From NCBI GenBank assembly GCA_014825775.1, contig MVAQ01000016.1, positions 1 through 64,000 on the forward strand: 64,000 bases of DNA, read 5' to 3'. The position numbers were made by a program, and so were the translations under genes. This DNA is from Krasilnikovozyma curviuscula (Eukaryota; Basidiomycota; Tremellomycetes; Cystofilobasidiales; Mrakiaceae). Positions 48,694 through 61,036 of this stretch are shown here, one piece after another (position 1 is the first letter of the stretch; every line of letters starts with the position of its first letter). Below the pieces are notes generated by a model, which was not told the DNA's origin, did not search any database, and worked only from the letters and a program-made list of their open reading frames with translations.

Positions 48694-50111
48694 TCAATCT
48701 ACGTCCATCCCACCTCCATCTTCCTCCTGTATTGCCTCTTGGGGCGGTGGTTGTTCATCAACAATCTCTTCAAATCTATCTTCATCGTTGAAAGCTCCAC
48801 TTCCGGCACTCTCGCTCTCGCCCCATCCATAATCATTACTCTCCACATCCATTTCCAGGGACCCGCCAGGTGTTGTTATCTTCGGATACGGGGAGCGGAA
48901 AGCGAAATTAGATGATGGGGCTGGGACAGATTGAGGAGTTGGGTTTGGGGGTGAGCGATAGACACTGAACGCAGAAGACAAGTAAGAAACCAATCAAATC
49001 CGTAGTGTTTGGTACGGAAAGCAACTCACATCAGCCCTCTTTCGGGCGCTGTTCGACCAAAGTTCGGTGGGAGGCCGTTTGCTAAACCAGGCGACGAGAA
49101 ATCATATTCAAAGTTTGCGGTCGGTTTACCAAGGAAGATGTAATTTGGAGGGTCTTTTTCATTGCCTTTATCTAAAATAAATCAGGGCCAAGTCGTCAAT
49201 TTCTTGGTCTCACTATGAGACTTCAGATCGGAGGTAGACGTACTAGTTCCACGATACTTGGCTAATTCTTTTGAGGTCGACTGCTTTTCATCGGGTAAGA
49301 GTTCGAATATTACTCCGCCGTCTTCATCCTGTAAATGATGCACATGAGTACAAGCGAAAGTCAGTCAACAGAAACTGAATCGATACAACTCAAGGAACGA
49401 CAGTGGAAGGCTACCCACCCCCCAATCTCTAGGAATTTCCTCAATTTCGTCTTCATCATCTAGAGCACTAGCGGGGAACTCTATGCCACTGGGAGTGATA
49501 ACATCAGGCGTCTCGAATCCCATGCCGCTGAATCGTTTGGTCAGAGACCGGCGAGGGCGTTTATGAGGATTATAAGACCGCCCGGGTTTATTGCTACCAG
49601 CATCAAACTGGCTGGAATTGAGGTTGTTGGCATCACTCTCTATCGACGAGGAGGAGCTGGAAGATGAAGACCGTCGACGACGACGACGGACGCCTCGATG
49701 TTCAGCCACAAATGGGGTGGAAGACGACGACGCAGCAGCATTCGTGGTGAACTGGGGGTTGGGAATGAATGTGTTTGTGGGCTGTAATAAGTTTTCAGTT
49801 GGAGATTGGGACAGCTTCCTTCGCTGGTGAGGGGGTGAGATGTAATTATCCCTGTCGTCCGGCTCTGAATTCGCAACAGACGAATCGTCCTCCGACGAAG
49901 GTGACGACTTCCTCTTGAGCTGGGGATGGTGGAGAAACCCATTGCTAGTCTGATCGTGCTGCTGGAATGGGAAAGGATGTGTTGCAGGTTGAGGCTGGTA
50001 TACGTTGGGCTGCTGCAGAGGTGCGAAAGCCTGCGGGTGACTCTGCGGTAGTGGGAATGCCATCGAGGGAGAAGCAGGAGCAAACTGGGGCTGCTGCTGC
50101 TGCTGGAACAT
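48694..50111 (-). CDS. Disordered, probably nuclear protein of unknown function
   Basis: No family recognised. The ATG at 50111 opens MFQQQQQPQFAPASPSMAFP, with a Gln/Pro-rich first 60 residues. Then come basic, Ser-rich parts (RRKLSQSPTENLL, GVRRRRRRSSSSSSSSS with IESDANN following) and KPGRSYNPHKRPRRSLTKRF, likely nuclear localisation signals. Later exons encode acidic EFPASALDDEDEIEEIPRDW, GGVIFELLPDEKQSTSKELA, the more ordered NYIFLGKPTANFEYDFSSPG and LPPNFGRTAPERGL, and an acidic C-terminus ending EDGGGMDVD. Four exons. The mix of poly-Q, RS runs and basic clusters fits a chromatin or RNA-associated regulator. The conserved-looking YIFLGKPTANFEYDF segment is the best handle for a search. 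Confidence 0.6.
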
Positions 50112-50482
50112 CTTCCTGTTTATCTACAGAGGAATATGTTGGGCGTTCTCCCACCTAGGAGGGCATTTGAACCTCATCGAAGTTGCGAGCGGGGCATGGA
50201 ACCTGGTCGAAGTTCCTTGACGCGCTCGAACGACCCGGGTGGTGGCAAAGCGACACGAACGGAACCAAGTGGGGAATAGTAGGACTCGACTTGGAAAACT
50301 TTCGTGTTTATTTGAATAGCGTAGAAAGCCTGCTTTAGTAAGAAGCAGACCAAAAAGACGAGATGCGCAACTTTAGCTGGCATCCAGAGGTAGAATTGCC
50401 TTAGGAGGGATGTGCATAACAATATCCTCGAAGCTAAGTATCTACACGATTCCTCTGGGTTGACTCTATGTTGTGGGCATCC
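50112..50482. other. Spacer between complex I gene and disordered-protein gene
   Basis: 371 bases between two - strand genes: the 3' end of the complex I gene and the promoter of the disordered-protein gene. No TATA-like element or further gene seen. Confidence 0.35.
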
Positions 50483-53476
50483 CTACAATGCAGCAGCTGG
50501 ATGCTCGGGCTCAGCGCTGAGATCTGGGTCAGACTGAATCGCGTATTGCTTATAGTGGAACGCTTTTGAGCACTGAGCCATCGTGACACTCGATCTTGAG
50601 ATGACATCTGAAAGGTCAGTAGGGTAGATATTAGTGAATGTCGCACCATACCAGAGCTGAGGCAATGAACGTACCAGTCATGTAGAAGTTGTCAACCGGT
50701 AGCTTGAAAGCAGTAGCGTCAACCGAAGACCCTTTGAGTATGTCAGAGATGCTCTTCAGACCAAGTTCAGCAATAGTTGGTGAAGGAGTTTCGACGACGT
50801 CGTATCGAACGAGAGTTGGTGAGATGTCCCACATCCTGTCTCTTAGCTCGACAATGTCGTCGTATGGCAGTGGAGCACCTACGACTTCCGAGAGAGCTCT
50901 GAACGATGACTTTTATTAGAAAAGAACAATTTCGAGATGTCTCAAGATAGGTCACTGACCTGATAATCTTCCAGTCTTCTCTCGAAGCGCCTGGAGGTGA
51001 AACAGCGGTTCGACCTAACTGAGCTCTACCTTCAGTGTTCACCCAAGTCGTTCCCTTCTCAGTATACGCGGCCCCAGGAAGCACGATATCAGCATACTGA
51101 GCCCCTAAATCTCCGTGGTGGCCTTGGTAGACAACAAAGGCATTCGGTGGGATAGATGAGGGCGAGAACTCGTCGGCATTAAGGAGATAGACGAATTTTG
51201 GTGTAGCTTTGGAGGCTGTTGTTGTTGGTGTGAAGCCCATATCATATGCGGCACCTCTAGAGGCAACCTGTGAACCAAGAAGTACCATTAGTTGGTGTAT
51301 AGATGAAAAGCTGCACTGCGATGACTTACTCGTTGAATGATATTCAAACCATTCCATTCTTCCGTTAAAAAGGTATCTTTTTTCTTGGAAATATATTTAG
51401 CTACGCTGTCCATCACAGCCTTTCCACTCTCACTCTCCAACACACCACTCCCAACAATAATCATCGGCTTCTTAGCGTTTCCGAACCAATCTGCAAATCC
51501 TCCTTTCGCAGGGGTCTCATTGCCGCTCAGGAAGGAAACCAAAGATGAAGGTGATTCACCGATATGGTCGTACTTGTATGTCAGCTCGACGTGAGGTCCA
51601 ACGAGACCGAACTGGACTGGTGAATGGAGATATGACTTCCTGAATCGGGTGTTGATGATGGCTGCTTCGTGCCTCAAATCAGTGCCAACCAACAAAACTG
51701 CATCGGCCTGGTCAATTCCGGCAATTGTGGTATTAAAGAGGTAGTTGGATCTGATGTCGACTCCAGTCATTGGTGGTGCGTCTCCGAGAGGTTGATCGAT
51801 GGTGAGATTCTCAGATCCAAGTCTACACAACGCTGCAGTCAGCGACCGTTTCAAGGGATTGGGTTCAAGATACTTACTTGTTCAGCAAATCCTTCAACGC
51901 AACCATACTCTCAGCGTCAGCAAGATGTCCTGCCACAGCCATAATTTCATCTCCGCTCGCGCCGCTCTTGACCAACCCAGCGGAGATTTCGTTCAACGCG
52001 GCCTTCCATTCAAGCGGAACAAAACGATCACCTTCTCTCTTCAAAGGTGTTGTCAACCTCTGGAACCTCAGGCCATCATAAGCGTATCGAGTCTTGTCGT
52101 TGATCCACTCTTCGTTTACTTCATCGTTGATTCTAGGTTGGATTCTCATAACTCGAACTCCTCGTGAATCAATTCTGATGTTTGATCCAACAGCATCCAG
52201 GACATCTATTGATTCCGTCTTCTTCAATTCCCAAGGTCTGGCGGTGAAGGCGTATGGTTTAGAGGTGAGTGCGCCAACGGGGCAAACTGGTAGTGACGGA
52301 AGAAGGTTAGGCATCCACTCCCACTCCCCATGAAACACAACGGGTGAGCTCACGATCAATGATGTTTCCAGACATCTCAGAATCGAGGGTCTTCTCGATG
52401 TACATTCCGATCTGCATGTCGTTTCCTCTGCCGGTCGTTCCCAGATCCTCCACACCAGCGACCTCGTTCGAGAATCTCACACATCGCGTACACTGAATGC
52501 ATCTATTCATTGAGGTCTGAATCGAGAGCACAGAACGCATTGTCAGGTCGGTGAGTCGGTATCAACAAGTCCCCACCGGGTCGCACGCACCTTGACAATT
52601 GGACCCAGATCTTTGTTCTCAATAGCTCTTTTACCAGTTATCTCATGGAATCTCGTTCTGTCACTACCATATCTCATCGACTGATCTTGAAGGTCACATT
52701 CGCCTCCTTGATCACAAACAGGGCAGTCAAGCTAGAAAGAGGAAATATTAGTTACAGTAATAATTACTTTGACTCCATGAGACCTACTGGATGGTTTGCA
52801 AGCAAGAATTCCATCACACCTTCTCTCGCTTTATGGACTACTGGTGAATTTGTGGTGACTGTCTGGCCGTTCAACGCAGGCATTGCGCAACTCGCTATGA
52901 TTGGAGATTGTCAAGTCAGCCGAGAGTACAGCTCAAGGATTGACTCGAGACGACGTACCTTGAGGTTTAGGAGGGCCCGGTTTAACCTCAACCAAGCACA
53001 TTCTGCAGTTACCAGCAATAGCCAGGCGATCTTAAGAAACAGAGGATTATTAGAACAAGCCGCCCCACTTCTCGAACCAAAAAGGGACCGTACCGTGATA
53101 GCAGAACCTTGGAATTACAGATCCTGCAATCTCAGCAGCTTGCAAGATAGTAGAGCCTGTTCAGAAAGGTCATTGTTTAGTGTCAGATTTGCAACAGAGC
53201 CAGAAAGTGTAGAGGTCCGCTTACCCATTGGAACAGTGACCTTTTTCCCGACGAAACCAAACTTTTAATTAGTATCGCTTCACCAGTGCCAGCAGCGAAA
53301 CATAACCTTCTACTTACAGACTTCCCGTCTACCGTCAATGTGACATCAGCCTGTCTCTGTGAGGACGATTGGAAGCCTCTGCCGGGCAAGTGTGGGGAGC
53401 AGCATTGGAACCCATTCCTCCTTAGGGACGACCTCAGCAGCGCTGAGGAAGAGGCTGAGGAAGAAGACCTAAGCAT
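50483..53476 (-). CDS. NUO78: NADH:ubiquinone oxidoreductase 75-kDa subunit (NDUFS1/NUO78)
   Basis: Iron-sulfur subunit of the peripheral arm of mitochondrial complex I. The ATG at 53476 opens [20 protein letters not shown], a mitochondrial presequence. TVDGKSV and [15 protein letters not shown] begin the ferredoxin-like domain; 2Fe-2S ligands lie in [20 protein letters not shown], the 4Fe-4S ligands in [20 protein letters not shown] and [18 protein letters not shown], with [20 protein letters not shown] closing the second cluster. The molybdopterin-oxidoreductase-like part follows ([69 protein letters not shown]). The C-terminus ends EPEHPAAAL at 50483. About 12 exons and a product near 740 aa, as usual. 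All cluster cysteines checked are present. It shows that the organism has respiratory complex I. Confidence 0.95.
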
Positions 53477-53895
53477 TCTGTTCCTCAAAATTCGATAGAC
53501 ACGCTATATCTCGGGACTCCAAGAGTGTTGATGTGAGAGGCGACGCACACAAATCAGCCAGTGGGGAGGCAGCAGTTTCACCGGAGTGGCAAAGGCAAAA
53601 GGAGATCCACTTGTTTAAAGTATACCAATCATGAGGTTAGTCTTCAAACGGAAAATGAATTCAATACTAGTCAATTTGTACATTTCCAGTATCAATCAGC
53701 GGGTAGGGTCGTTCTGACGCGCCTTGAGGTGACGCGATGATCTTATCCAAACGAAGCAACTCTCCGCTACCCTTGCTGACTCACACCACAGAAGAGTCTT
53801 TACACAGAAGAGTCATTACTAGGGGTATCTATATATCACAAGTAAGCGGTTGCTATGTCACAAATCTAGCGCAAGTCCTGACGGTCCTTTCTATT
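53477..53895. promoter_or_regulatory. Promoter region of complex I subunit gene
   Basis: 419 bases upstream of the complex I subunit and downstream of the glutaredoxin-like gene, both on the - strand. No further feature recognised. Confidence 0.35.
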
Positions 53896-55798
53896 CTAGT
53901 AACCCGCCAACTCAAGCGCGATGTCCTCCTCATCTTCATCCTCGTCATCATACGGATAAGGCAAGCCAGTGTCAGGATCCAACTCGTCTCCGTCCTGGTT
54001 GACTTTTCTGATCTTGCTCTTGACGATGGCAGCCTTGATGCGGGCTCGCTTCATCTCTTTGGACTCTGGTGGGGTGAAGATGACACCTGCTGACTCCAAG
54101 AGAGGTTTGAGATCGTTGTTCTCAGCCAAGCTAAAATACGAAATGAATAAAGTGTATGTTGGTTTGTGTTCTGCACTTCAAGCTTCTGATGGTATAGTTG
54201 CAGAGGCTTACCTCGCGACGATATCAGAACCTCCAATGACTTCACCGCCAACCATAAGCAGAGGAAGCTCAGAGGTCTCGAGTAGCCTCTCTAACAAAGG
54301 AACCAGGACAGGTTCATCCGCTACAGAGAGAAAGGACCAAGAGAAAAAGATAACGGCCTGTCAGCCAATGCTAGTAGCAAACCCGAATTTCGAAAAGTAA
54401 CTCACGTCTGCTGTTGACAATGATCTCGATCATTCCAGGTTTTGCATACAGATCCTTGAACAAGTTGGTGATGATTCTAGTCTTCGGATCGTTTGAGCGG
54501 GCAAACAAGACGATAGGTCTGGATTCCCAGAGGGATTCAGCCATTTCGTCCATCTGAGCGGTGACTTTGGACGAAGTGTGGTCGAAGTCGAGGACGAGCT
54601 CTGTTGATGTAAACGAGGAGTAATAACGGTTAGTTTGCTAAATTGGACTGACTTCAACTCAGCCTTGAGATAACTAAAAACGCACCTGGATCAACACCTG
54701 CGCCTGGGTCCAAAGTTGTCGGGAGATGGTTATCCAAAGAAGAAGTGAGGTACTGATGAACCCGGAAGAGTAATTAAATTTGAAGTACAACTATTCAGTC
54801 AGCAAGTTCGTCTGTTGAATGAGTAAGTATGATGACTTACGTTGACCAACGCAGCCAGCTCATGACCCTCAGTCTTCCAGCTAAATGGTTCACCAGTCTC
54901 CTTGGGCTGTCTCACAGCAGTCGAACGAGCCTTCCCAATCTTCTTGTGCTTTGATCTCTGATGTGGGAACAAGGAGAACGAACTCTTGGACTTGGAGAGG
55001 ATATTGTTATAGCCTCGCCCGCTCTGGAGCTGACCAAGAATATGGTTTTGGGGAGTTCGAGGCTGGTTGAGGACGATGAGGCTGTGATTACAAGTTGGGA
55101 GTTCATCATGAGTGCTCTATTCTAGCTCGTACAATCTCTCGAGATGAACTTACACTACCAGAGCGACTACTCCTAGAATAGTGACTATCGGTCTTGAACG
55201 CCTGGAAACCCTTGGAATTGGGATTCGTGCTGTGAGCAAGGTGGACACGAAAGTAGACAGTAGCCAAGCGTTCTTCGTCGCGGACACCGCAAGCAGCAAA
55301 GGAAATCAGCATGGCACTCTTGCCCAACAACGGGCAGACGAGGCTATCACTCACCTCGTGTATTGCTTTTCTTGTTGACTGCTCCCTATCCCTAGGATAT
55401 CCACTGGGCGACACTGCTCTTCCGATGCCCAAGCCGAACGCGGCATTCTCCTCATCTTCATCCCGCAGCGAAGGACTACCTGGCGCTTTCCAACTCCTTC
55501 CGTAGTTCTCAAAAGGGTGTCTTTCACCACCGAAGACACTCCCGTCGTCAGACCCATTCGGTGAATGAGGGCTGCCAGGGATAGGCGACCCTGGGATCGT
55601 CAGCATTGGAGGGGCTGGCAGGCCCAGCGATGAGAAAGAAACACTTGACGCCTTGAGGGCCTTTCCAGCTGCCCTTGGGGGTGTGTGAGGTGGGGTGAGA
55701 GGAGCCATCGCCTTGATGTCCCTGTTTGCATCAAGCATCTTGGAGGCAGCAGCCTCCTTCTGAGCTCTCACCACCGATTCTCTTCTAGTGACCACCAT
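53896..55798 (-). CDS. Disordered protein with C-terminal glutaredoxin-like domain lacking cysteines
   Basis: ATG at 55798 in good context (CCAACCATGG). The N-terminal 250 residues are Ser/Pro-rich with many S/T-P sites (APLTPPHTPPRAAGK, IPGSPIPGSPHSPNGSDDGS), followed by AFKTDSHYSRSSRSGS and a basic FSLFPHQRSKHKKIGKARST. The exon at 54912-55020 leads to KTEGHELAALVN and DNHLPTTLDPGAGVDP. The C-terminal part is glutaredoxin-like: RPIVLFARSNDPKTRIITNL, MIEIIVNSR, LLETSELPLLMVGGEVIGGS and DIVASLAENNDLKPLLESAG, which follow the beta-alpha-beta pattern, the cis-Pro (LPLLMVGG for TVP-x-x-F-I-x-x) and GG-x-D. The CPYC site is replaced by NDPK, so no redox activity is expected. It ends with an acidic tail and TAG at 53896-53898. 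Confidence 0.65.
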
Positions 55799-56603
55799 GG
55801 TTGGCAAGAGGAGTTCCTGCTAAGTAAATGATTGTGGGTGCTTGTAAATATGCTGATGTAAGGGCGCCTGTGCTTGTGTGAAGGACTTGAGGATTTCAAG
55901 GTGGTTTCGACGGAGATGGCTGGTGTGGTGAGGAAGCAAGCAGCTTCTGCCCTACAAAGTTTTGCTTTCCTTCAGTTTTGAGTTTGGAGGAAGGAAGGCA
56001 GGAAGGATTAATTCAGCAGGCTCGCACATCTTTGACTCGGACCAAGGCTGGAGTTGAAAGCGTAAACACAGAGGAATCTGGAAACTGCTCTGAGACAGTT
56101 TCAGATTTTTCGCCGCATCCAGCAGGTGTCGCCACCTCCGCTTTCGCTGCTGCGTACCAAGATCCATCAAAGCTGAGGTGTAAACATGATACTAGAATAT
56201 TAACTGAGAAAGGGCGCGTTTGTCAGAGCATCCTTGGGGTGAGACTTAAGCAATCTCGACTCGATATCAAGTACAGCATGCTTGGCCTCGACAGCGCGTA
56301 TCTCGTCTCTCGAAAACTTGCAGGTAACAGTGGTCGAGAGATACTAGAAACGATAGATGAATCACCAGATATGTAGTAGTTGCGATTAATCTAACAAAAA
56401 GTTACCATAGACCGGTGGTGTATACAAGAAATGGATGATCCAGAGCGCAAGGCTCACACTCCTCAAGAGTTCAAAGCATAAAAACGAGTGATAAAACAAC
56501 ACCATTGGTAGATAAAAAAAGGGGATTTAAACTAATAGAAATATTGAACATAGGATAGGAGGATGAGCGGTGAAAGGTAGGGCCAGTAGATGTTTGTATC
56601 GCC
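55799..56603. promoter_or_regulatory. Spacer between Ser/Pro-rich gene and glutaredoxin-like gene
   Basis: 805 bases between two - strand genes. An open frame of 132 codons on the + strand (55978-56376) shows no family resemblance and is taken as chance. AT-rich near 56380-56560, probably the 3' end of the Ser/Pro-rich gene. Confidence 0.35.
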
Positions 56604-59036
56604 TTAAGCTTTCAGAAACGACGGTCTTTTGGACAACGAGGGCAACCTAGAAGCGTTAAACGCGCTTGGAGGAGCAGCAGTAGTGGACAGTGTGGCTGAA
56701 GAGGCTGGTACGAATATCTTTCGGCCGTTCAAAGACTGCGATCTGATATCCGCCATCGAAGAGGGCTTCCTGAGCCTCGAGGAGGATGTCGGTGTGGTCG
56801 CTGCCGATGGTGGTAAAACAACCGTCGTGTTAGTGATGGTGAGTGGCTTGATCTCGCTCGGCCGTCTGAGGTAGTTGACTGTGGAGATCGAGGAAGCGGA
56901 AGATCGTCGGTTGAGCCCTGGTGTTTGGGGTACGAAGGGCGTTGTGATCGATGGGGCACGGACTTGTCGTGTTGCGATGCTCGCAATTTGAGTTGTCTGT
57001 GGACGGAGAAACAGTGGTTTCTGTGTCGATGGTTTTGGAGTTTGAATACCTGCACTGGAAGCTAACTTCTCCTCCTCGTCAACATGATCGATCGAACCTC
57101 TGATGATCTTCTGTTGAGCTTCATACTCGTCATATTCATCCTGATTCTTCGGCTCTTCAAATGGACCGAAATCTAGGCCGGAGTCCTTCTTTGGAAGAGG
57201 CAGTGGTCGACCGTTCATGACGACCGACATTCGCTGGGGCGAGATAGCAGGAGTGATGATGGCGAAAGATGAGGATACTGAAGAGATCGAAGAACCACTG
57301 TTTCGGGATGATGAGAATAGAGTGCCTCCTTCGTTTGAAGACACAGAGAGTCGGGAGGCTTCTTTGCTGCCGTAAAGTGAAGGTGCTGAGTAGACCGACG
57401 AGTTCGAGGTGGAATCGTTGGAGACGACCGAGAATCGAGAGGATGACTGTGGGCTTGTATAACCAGCTGACGAGGAGGCAGCACGGCTGCGGGTAGTTCC
57501 AGCGTTAGAGATTGAAGATGTCCTTCGCCTCATTTCATAGAGCACCTCCTCTTCACTTTCTGACCCTGACCAACCTGAGCTCTCGCACTTCTTGTTGGAA
57601 AGCAGACGAGATGAGGGCATGATGATACCAGCTTTAACAGCGAGGACAGGAAGATCGGTGACGAGGTCAATGTCAGACTGATGTCGTAGAAAAGACGAAA
57701 GCGGAAATTACTTGTCAGCCTTGATAAAGGGAACTAAAGATAACAAAGACTTCAGCAGGAAACCTACCTCAGTCTCAGAAGCAGAAGAACCAATCATCCT
57801 GACATCTCCATCAGCCGCATCGGAGGCACTGATAGCCCTCCGGAAATTTGGTCTGCCAGATCCGACGCTGACGATGCTGCCGACGGAACCATCTGCCGTC
57901 CTCATCTTTACTTTTCTTCTCGGCTTCGGTGTCTTCTTCATGACTTCAGCGAGATCTGGTGACTCAGATCTGGCTGATCTGGCTGCAGTGCCATTGTCAT
58001 GCAGTGCATCGTGTGAGAAGGTCGATGATGTTGGACTTGGCATTGAGTTATCGAAGACAGAAGATTCACGGTGGTTATATCTAATGCTTGATTGTGATGA
58101 GCCTGGTCGTTTGGGAGGGTACTGGAGTGGTGCGAGAGAGGGACGAAGCAATTGTTTGGCCGGCTGGGTAAAGCGACTAGTGTATTGAGCCCCGTCCTCT
58201 TCATCCATATCCGACTCATCAGCCAGCATTTCGGTCTCCTCCATCATGCCCCAGGAATCGACACCGGAGTGAGATGGGTAGAAGGAGTTGCGACTGGAGA
58301 GAGATTGGGCCGACAGCTGCAGCTTAACAACTTGCTTCCAACCGGAAGTCGACACACTAGCGTAGACCCTCTTCTCATGAAGACCCGTCGTGTTGGATAA
58401 TGATGTGATAGTGTTGAGCGACGCTCGTCGAGTGATAGCAGCTTGGCTCGATTCGAGCCCAAAGCCTCTGAAACCAGACGGTCCCTTCGGTAGAGGCGGA
58501 AGGGGTAATGCTGGTGCAGGGCACGATGGTGGGTTCGGTGGTAATGCTAGCACAAGGGCAGACAGCCGATCCGTTGCTGTGGCAGGCGGAGGAGGGAGTG
58601 GCGAAGACGATGAAGCGGATGAGGACGATCCCTGTGTGGCGGCGAGCTTGCTCATCGAAATTATGGTCGATGATGAAGCGGATGGCGGTAAGGGAAAGGA
58701 ATGGAGTAATGTTGAGGCATAGGAGGATGTGGAAGATGTGGGTGATAGGTCGTCTTTCTTGGGATTGTAGGACACGTCGACTTCTTCGTGAAGACCTTTT
58801 GACACCCGCCGAGTTACCTGAAGCGTGCCTGTGTTGGCCCTGATCATTGGAATAGACCCATTGGATGGAAACAGCTTGGGATCAGAATGCTGAGTGCCAT
58901 GTAGCAGTACTGATGAACTCTGAGAGGGGTGATTGGGTAGAGCTGGAACGGGGGAATCCATCATGGCGCCAAATTCGTCCGATTCAGATGCTGAAAACGA
59001 CTTGGACCGCTTCAACATGCTGTAATGAGACAACAT
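56604..59036 (-). CDS. Large Ser/Pro-rich phosphoprotein-like protein of unknown function
   Basis: No family recognised. Two long exons (about 57771-59036 and 56604-57678) join through a GTAGGT donor and CATCAG acceptor, continuing SASETE into SDIDLVTDLPVLAVKAGIIM. About 780 aa. The protein is low in hydrophobic residues and rich in Ser, Pro and Thr, with patches such as PPPPATATDRLSALVLALPP and PALPLPPLPKGPSGF (possible SH3 or profilin ligands), basic KKTPKPRRKVKMRT, and RRTSSIS, RRPS and RRASLNT-type kinase sites. The more conserved-looking part is RVYASVSTSGWKQVVKLQLS. The fungal habit of such proteins is cell-polarity, septation or signalling scaffolding, but nothing here proves it. Met 59036 (MLSHYSMLKR) or 59018 may be the start; the frame stays open to 59186 but into a stretch that looks non-coding. 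Confidence 0.6.
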
Positions 59037-61036
59037 AACTGCTTCTGCTGAGGTTGAATGGAGTTGAAGGATAGATGATTTCTTGAATACCTTAACTTTT
59101 GGCCAGCCTAAAGGATATTTCCGTCGAAGAAAAAAAAAGAGGAAAGGGATGAGACAAATCATCAAACGCACGACAAGAAACATCACAGAAAGAACACACC
59201 AAGTTCAGTTGAACAAGACTCCTTCAGGGAGAGCCAGTCTGTTGGATGGTGCTGACAAGAAAGCTGCGAAGGAGAGTCGGCAGGAAGGTTGTCCGTGTTT
59301 TCGCTATTGTCTGACTGGACCAGATCCGGCTGGTAGGTTGGTCAACCAAACAAACGATAGTGGAAGCTGCAATTCAAACCAGTTGGATGAGCGACCAGAG
59401 CAAGCAGAACGAAGGTAGAGCAACCAGGCTCGTGAGAAGGAAGGAGGGGGGGATGGCAGTTGCGGGTCAGGAAGATGGGAGGGTGCAAAAATCGAAAGAC
59501 TGGACGCTGCGACCAGGCGATGCGATGAGTCCTTCCTTTTTGGAGGCCAGAGCGACCAATTAAGGTGTACGAGAAGCTCTGAATCGAAGATCCTTTGGGG
59601 ATGCTATTGCCCAGCTCTGGCGTCCAACGCAAGCGAAATATAGCGACGCAACTCACGTTTTTTGAGTTGGAGAGACAGCCGCGACTCTGATTGAATGAGT
59701 CCGAAACCGTGACCTGAGACTTGGTCTTGCTTTTGTGTCGAGGCTTCACACAACAGAGAAGACAGTGAGTCGCGTTGGAGATTAGATTCTAGTGGCCGTT
59801 GGAAAGAAAGGAGAAAGAAAAACTCACAGATAGCGCGCTCGTTCTCTGGATTTTTTTCCAATCTAAATAACAGGGGCAATGTTTCGATCAGAAGGGGCCT
59901 CCTGCCCTTCTCGAGCCCTTTTCGTGGTCCTACCGAGGTTTGGATATACCTTTTGTATTGTTGATAATTGGGATGGTTGTTAGAAGTATGATTCAATAGG
60001 GCTCATGGTCCTATGACCGTCAGAAAGCTTGATCGCTGCAAGGGCTTCCGAATATGCGCTTCGCAAACCTTGATGCATCCGCCCTCGACGAAAGCTACGC
60101 TTTTGGGTTGTTTTGTTTTTGGTCTATTGAGCGCACCTGTTTGAACTAGTCAGAGGTACAGTTGGATAGAAGCTGCTGCCCTGAGTCCCAGTAACAAGAG
60201 AGGAGAAACTCGCTGGCAATTGTTTACTTGTTTTCATTAATTTATTTGCGATCGACAGCGAGCCCCCAGTTTCACTCCTCTTCGACTGATCAGGGGTCCT
60301 AGGACTAGGGCGGGCAGAAGCAAAAGAACACAAAAACAAACTCATCGGGAGGAATGTCTTTATACCTCTTGTTAGGGCAACTTGCTGGCGAGAGACTCGA
60401 AGGAGACGAACAGCCTGCCACGAACACACTCTCTTCGTTTTACTTTTCTCCCTGACTCCTCACGTTTTTTAAACCAAACTAAAGTATTCAAAAGCTCCGT
60501 CTTCTACTCTATCTCATCGCCAGTGAGAAAAATCAAATTGATGAGAAGTTTTCGTCCCAAATCCCTATTCTAGCGCGTTTTTTTTTTTTGAGGTCCTGGT
60601 TCGCCCACACGGACCTTCTGTCTGTTTCTCACAAGCAATTCGTCTTACAGCTAAATATCATGAGAAAGATAAATGAAACGTCCATTCCATTGTTGAACGA
60701 TTCCAGATATTCGGACGCAAACAAGGTTTCTGTGCCTCTCCCCTTGTCTGGCTCTTTTCGGTTGTCGATTGCCACCACTATTCGCATGAGCACTCGATCG
60801 CTCTCTGCTGGCAAAGTACCTCGAGAGGCAGGAAGGCAAGGTCAGATTTTTACACTCAGTGTTCGGGTGAGCAGCGAATCCCTCATCTGTATTGCGAATA
60901 TTGCGCAGACGGACGGACAAGGGGTCCTGCTAGCTGGAGCAGCGAATGTTTATGCAATTTGCCTTGCTTGCAGAGATCCTGTTCTAACAACAGTACATAT
61001 GAAGGATACCCAAAAAAATCTCCCCAGCGGAGACCA
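59037..61036. promoter_or_regulatory. 2.0 kb spacer without recognised gene
   Basis: The longest gene-free stretch of the window, between the GT2 stop and the Ser/Pro-rich gene, both - strand. Frames up to 150 codons (60588-61040 +, 59604-59996 -) show no family features. It holds a T run of about 11 bases near 60579-60589. A long promoter or an intron-bearing 5' leader of the Ser/Pro-rich gene, or a noncoding RNA, would all fit. Confidence 0.4.

Noticed and set aside
52645..53268. 207-codon + strand frame
   Set aside because: Antisense to exons and introns of the complex I subunit gene.
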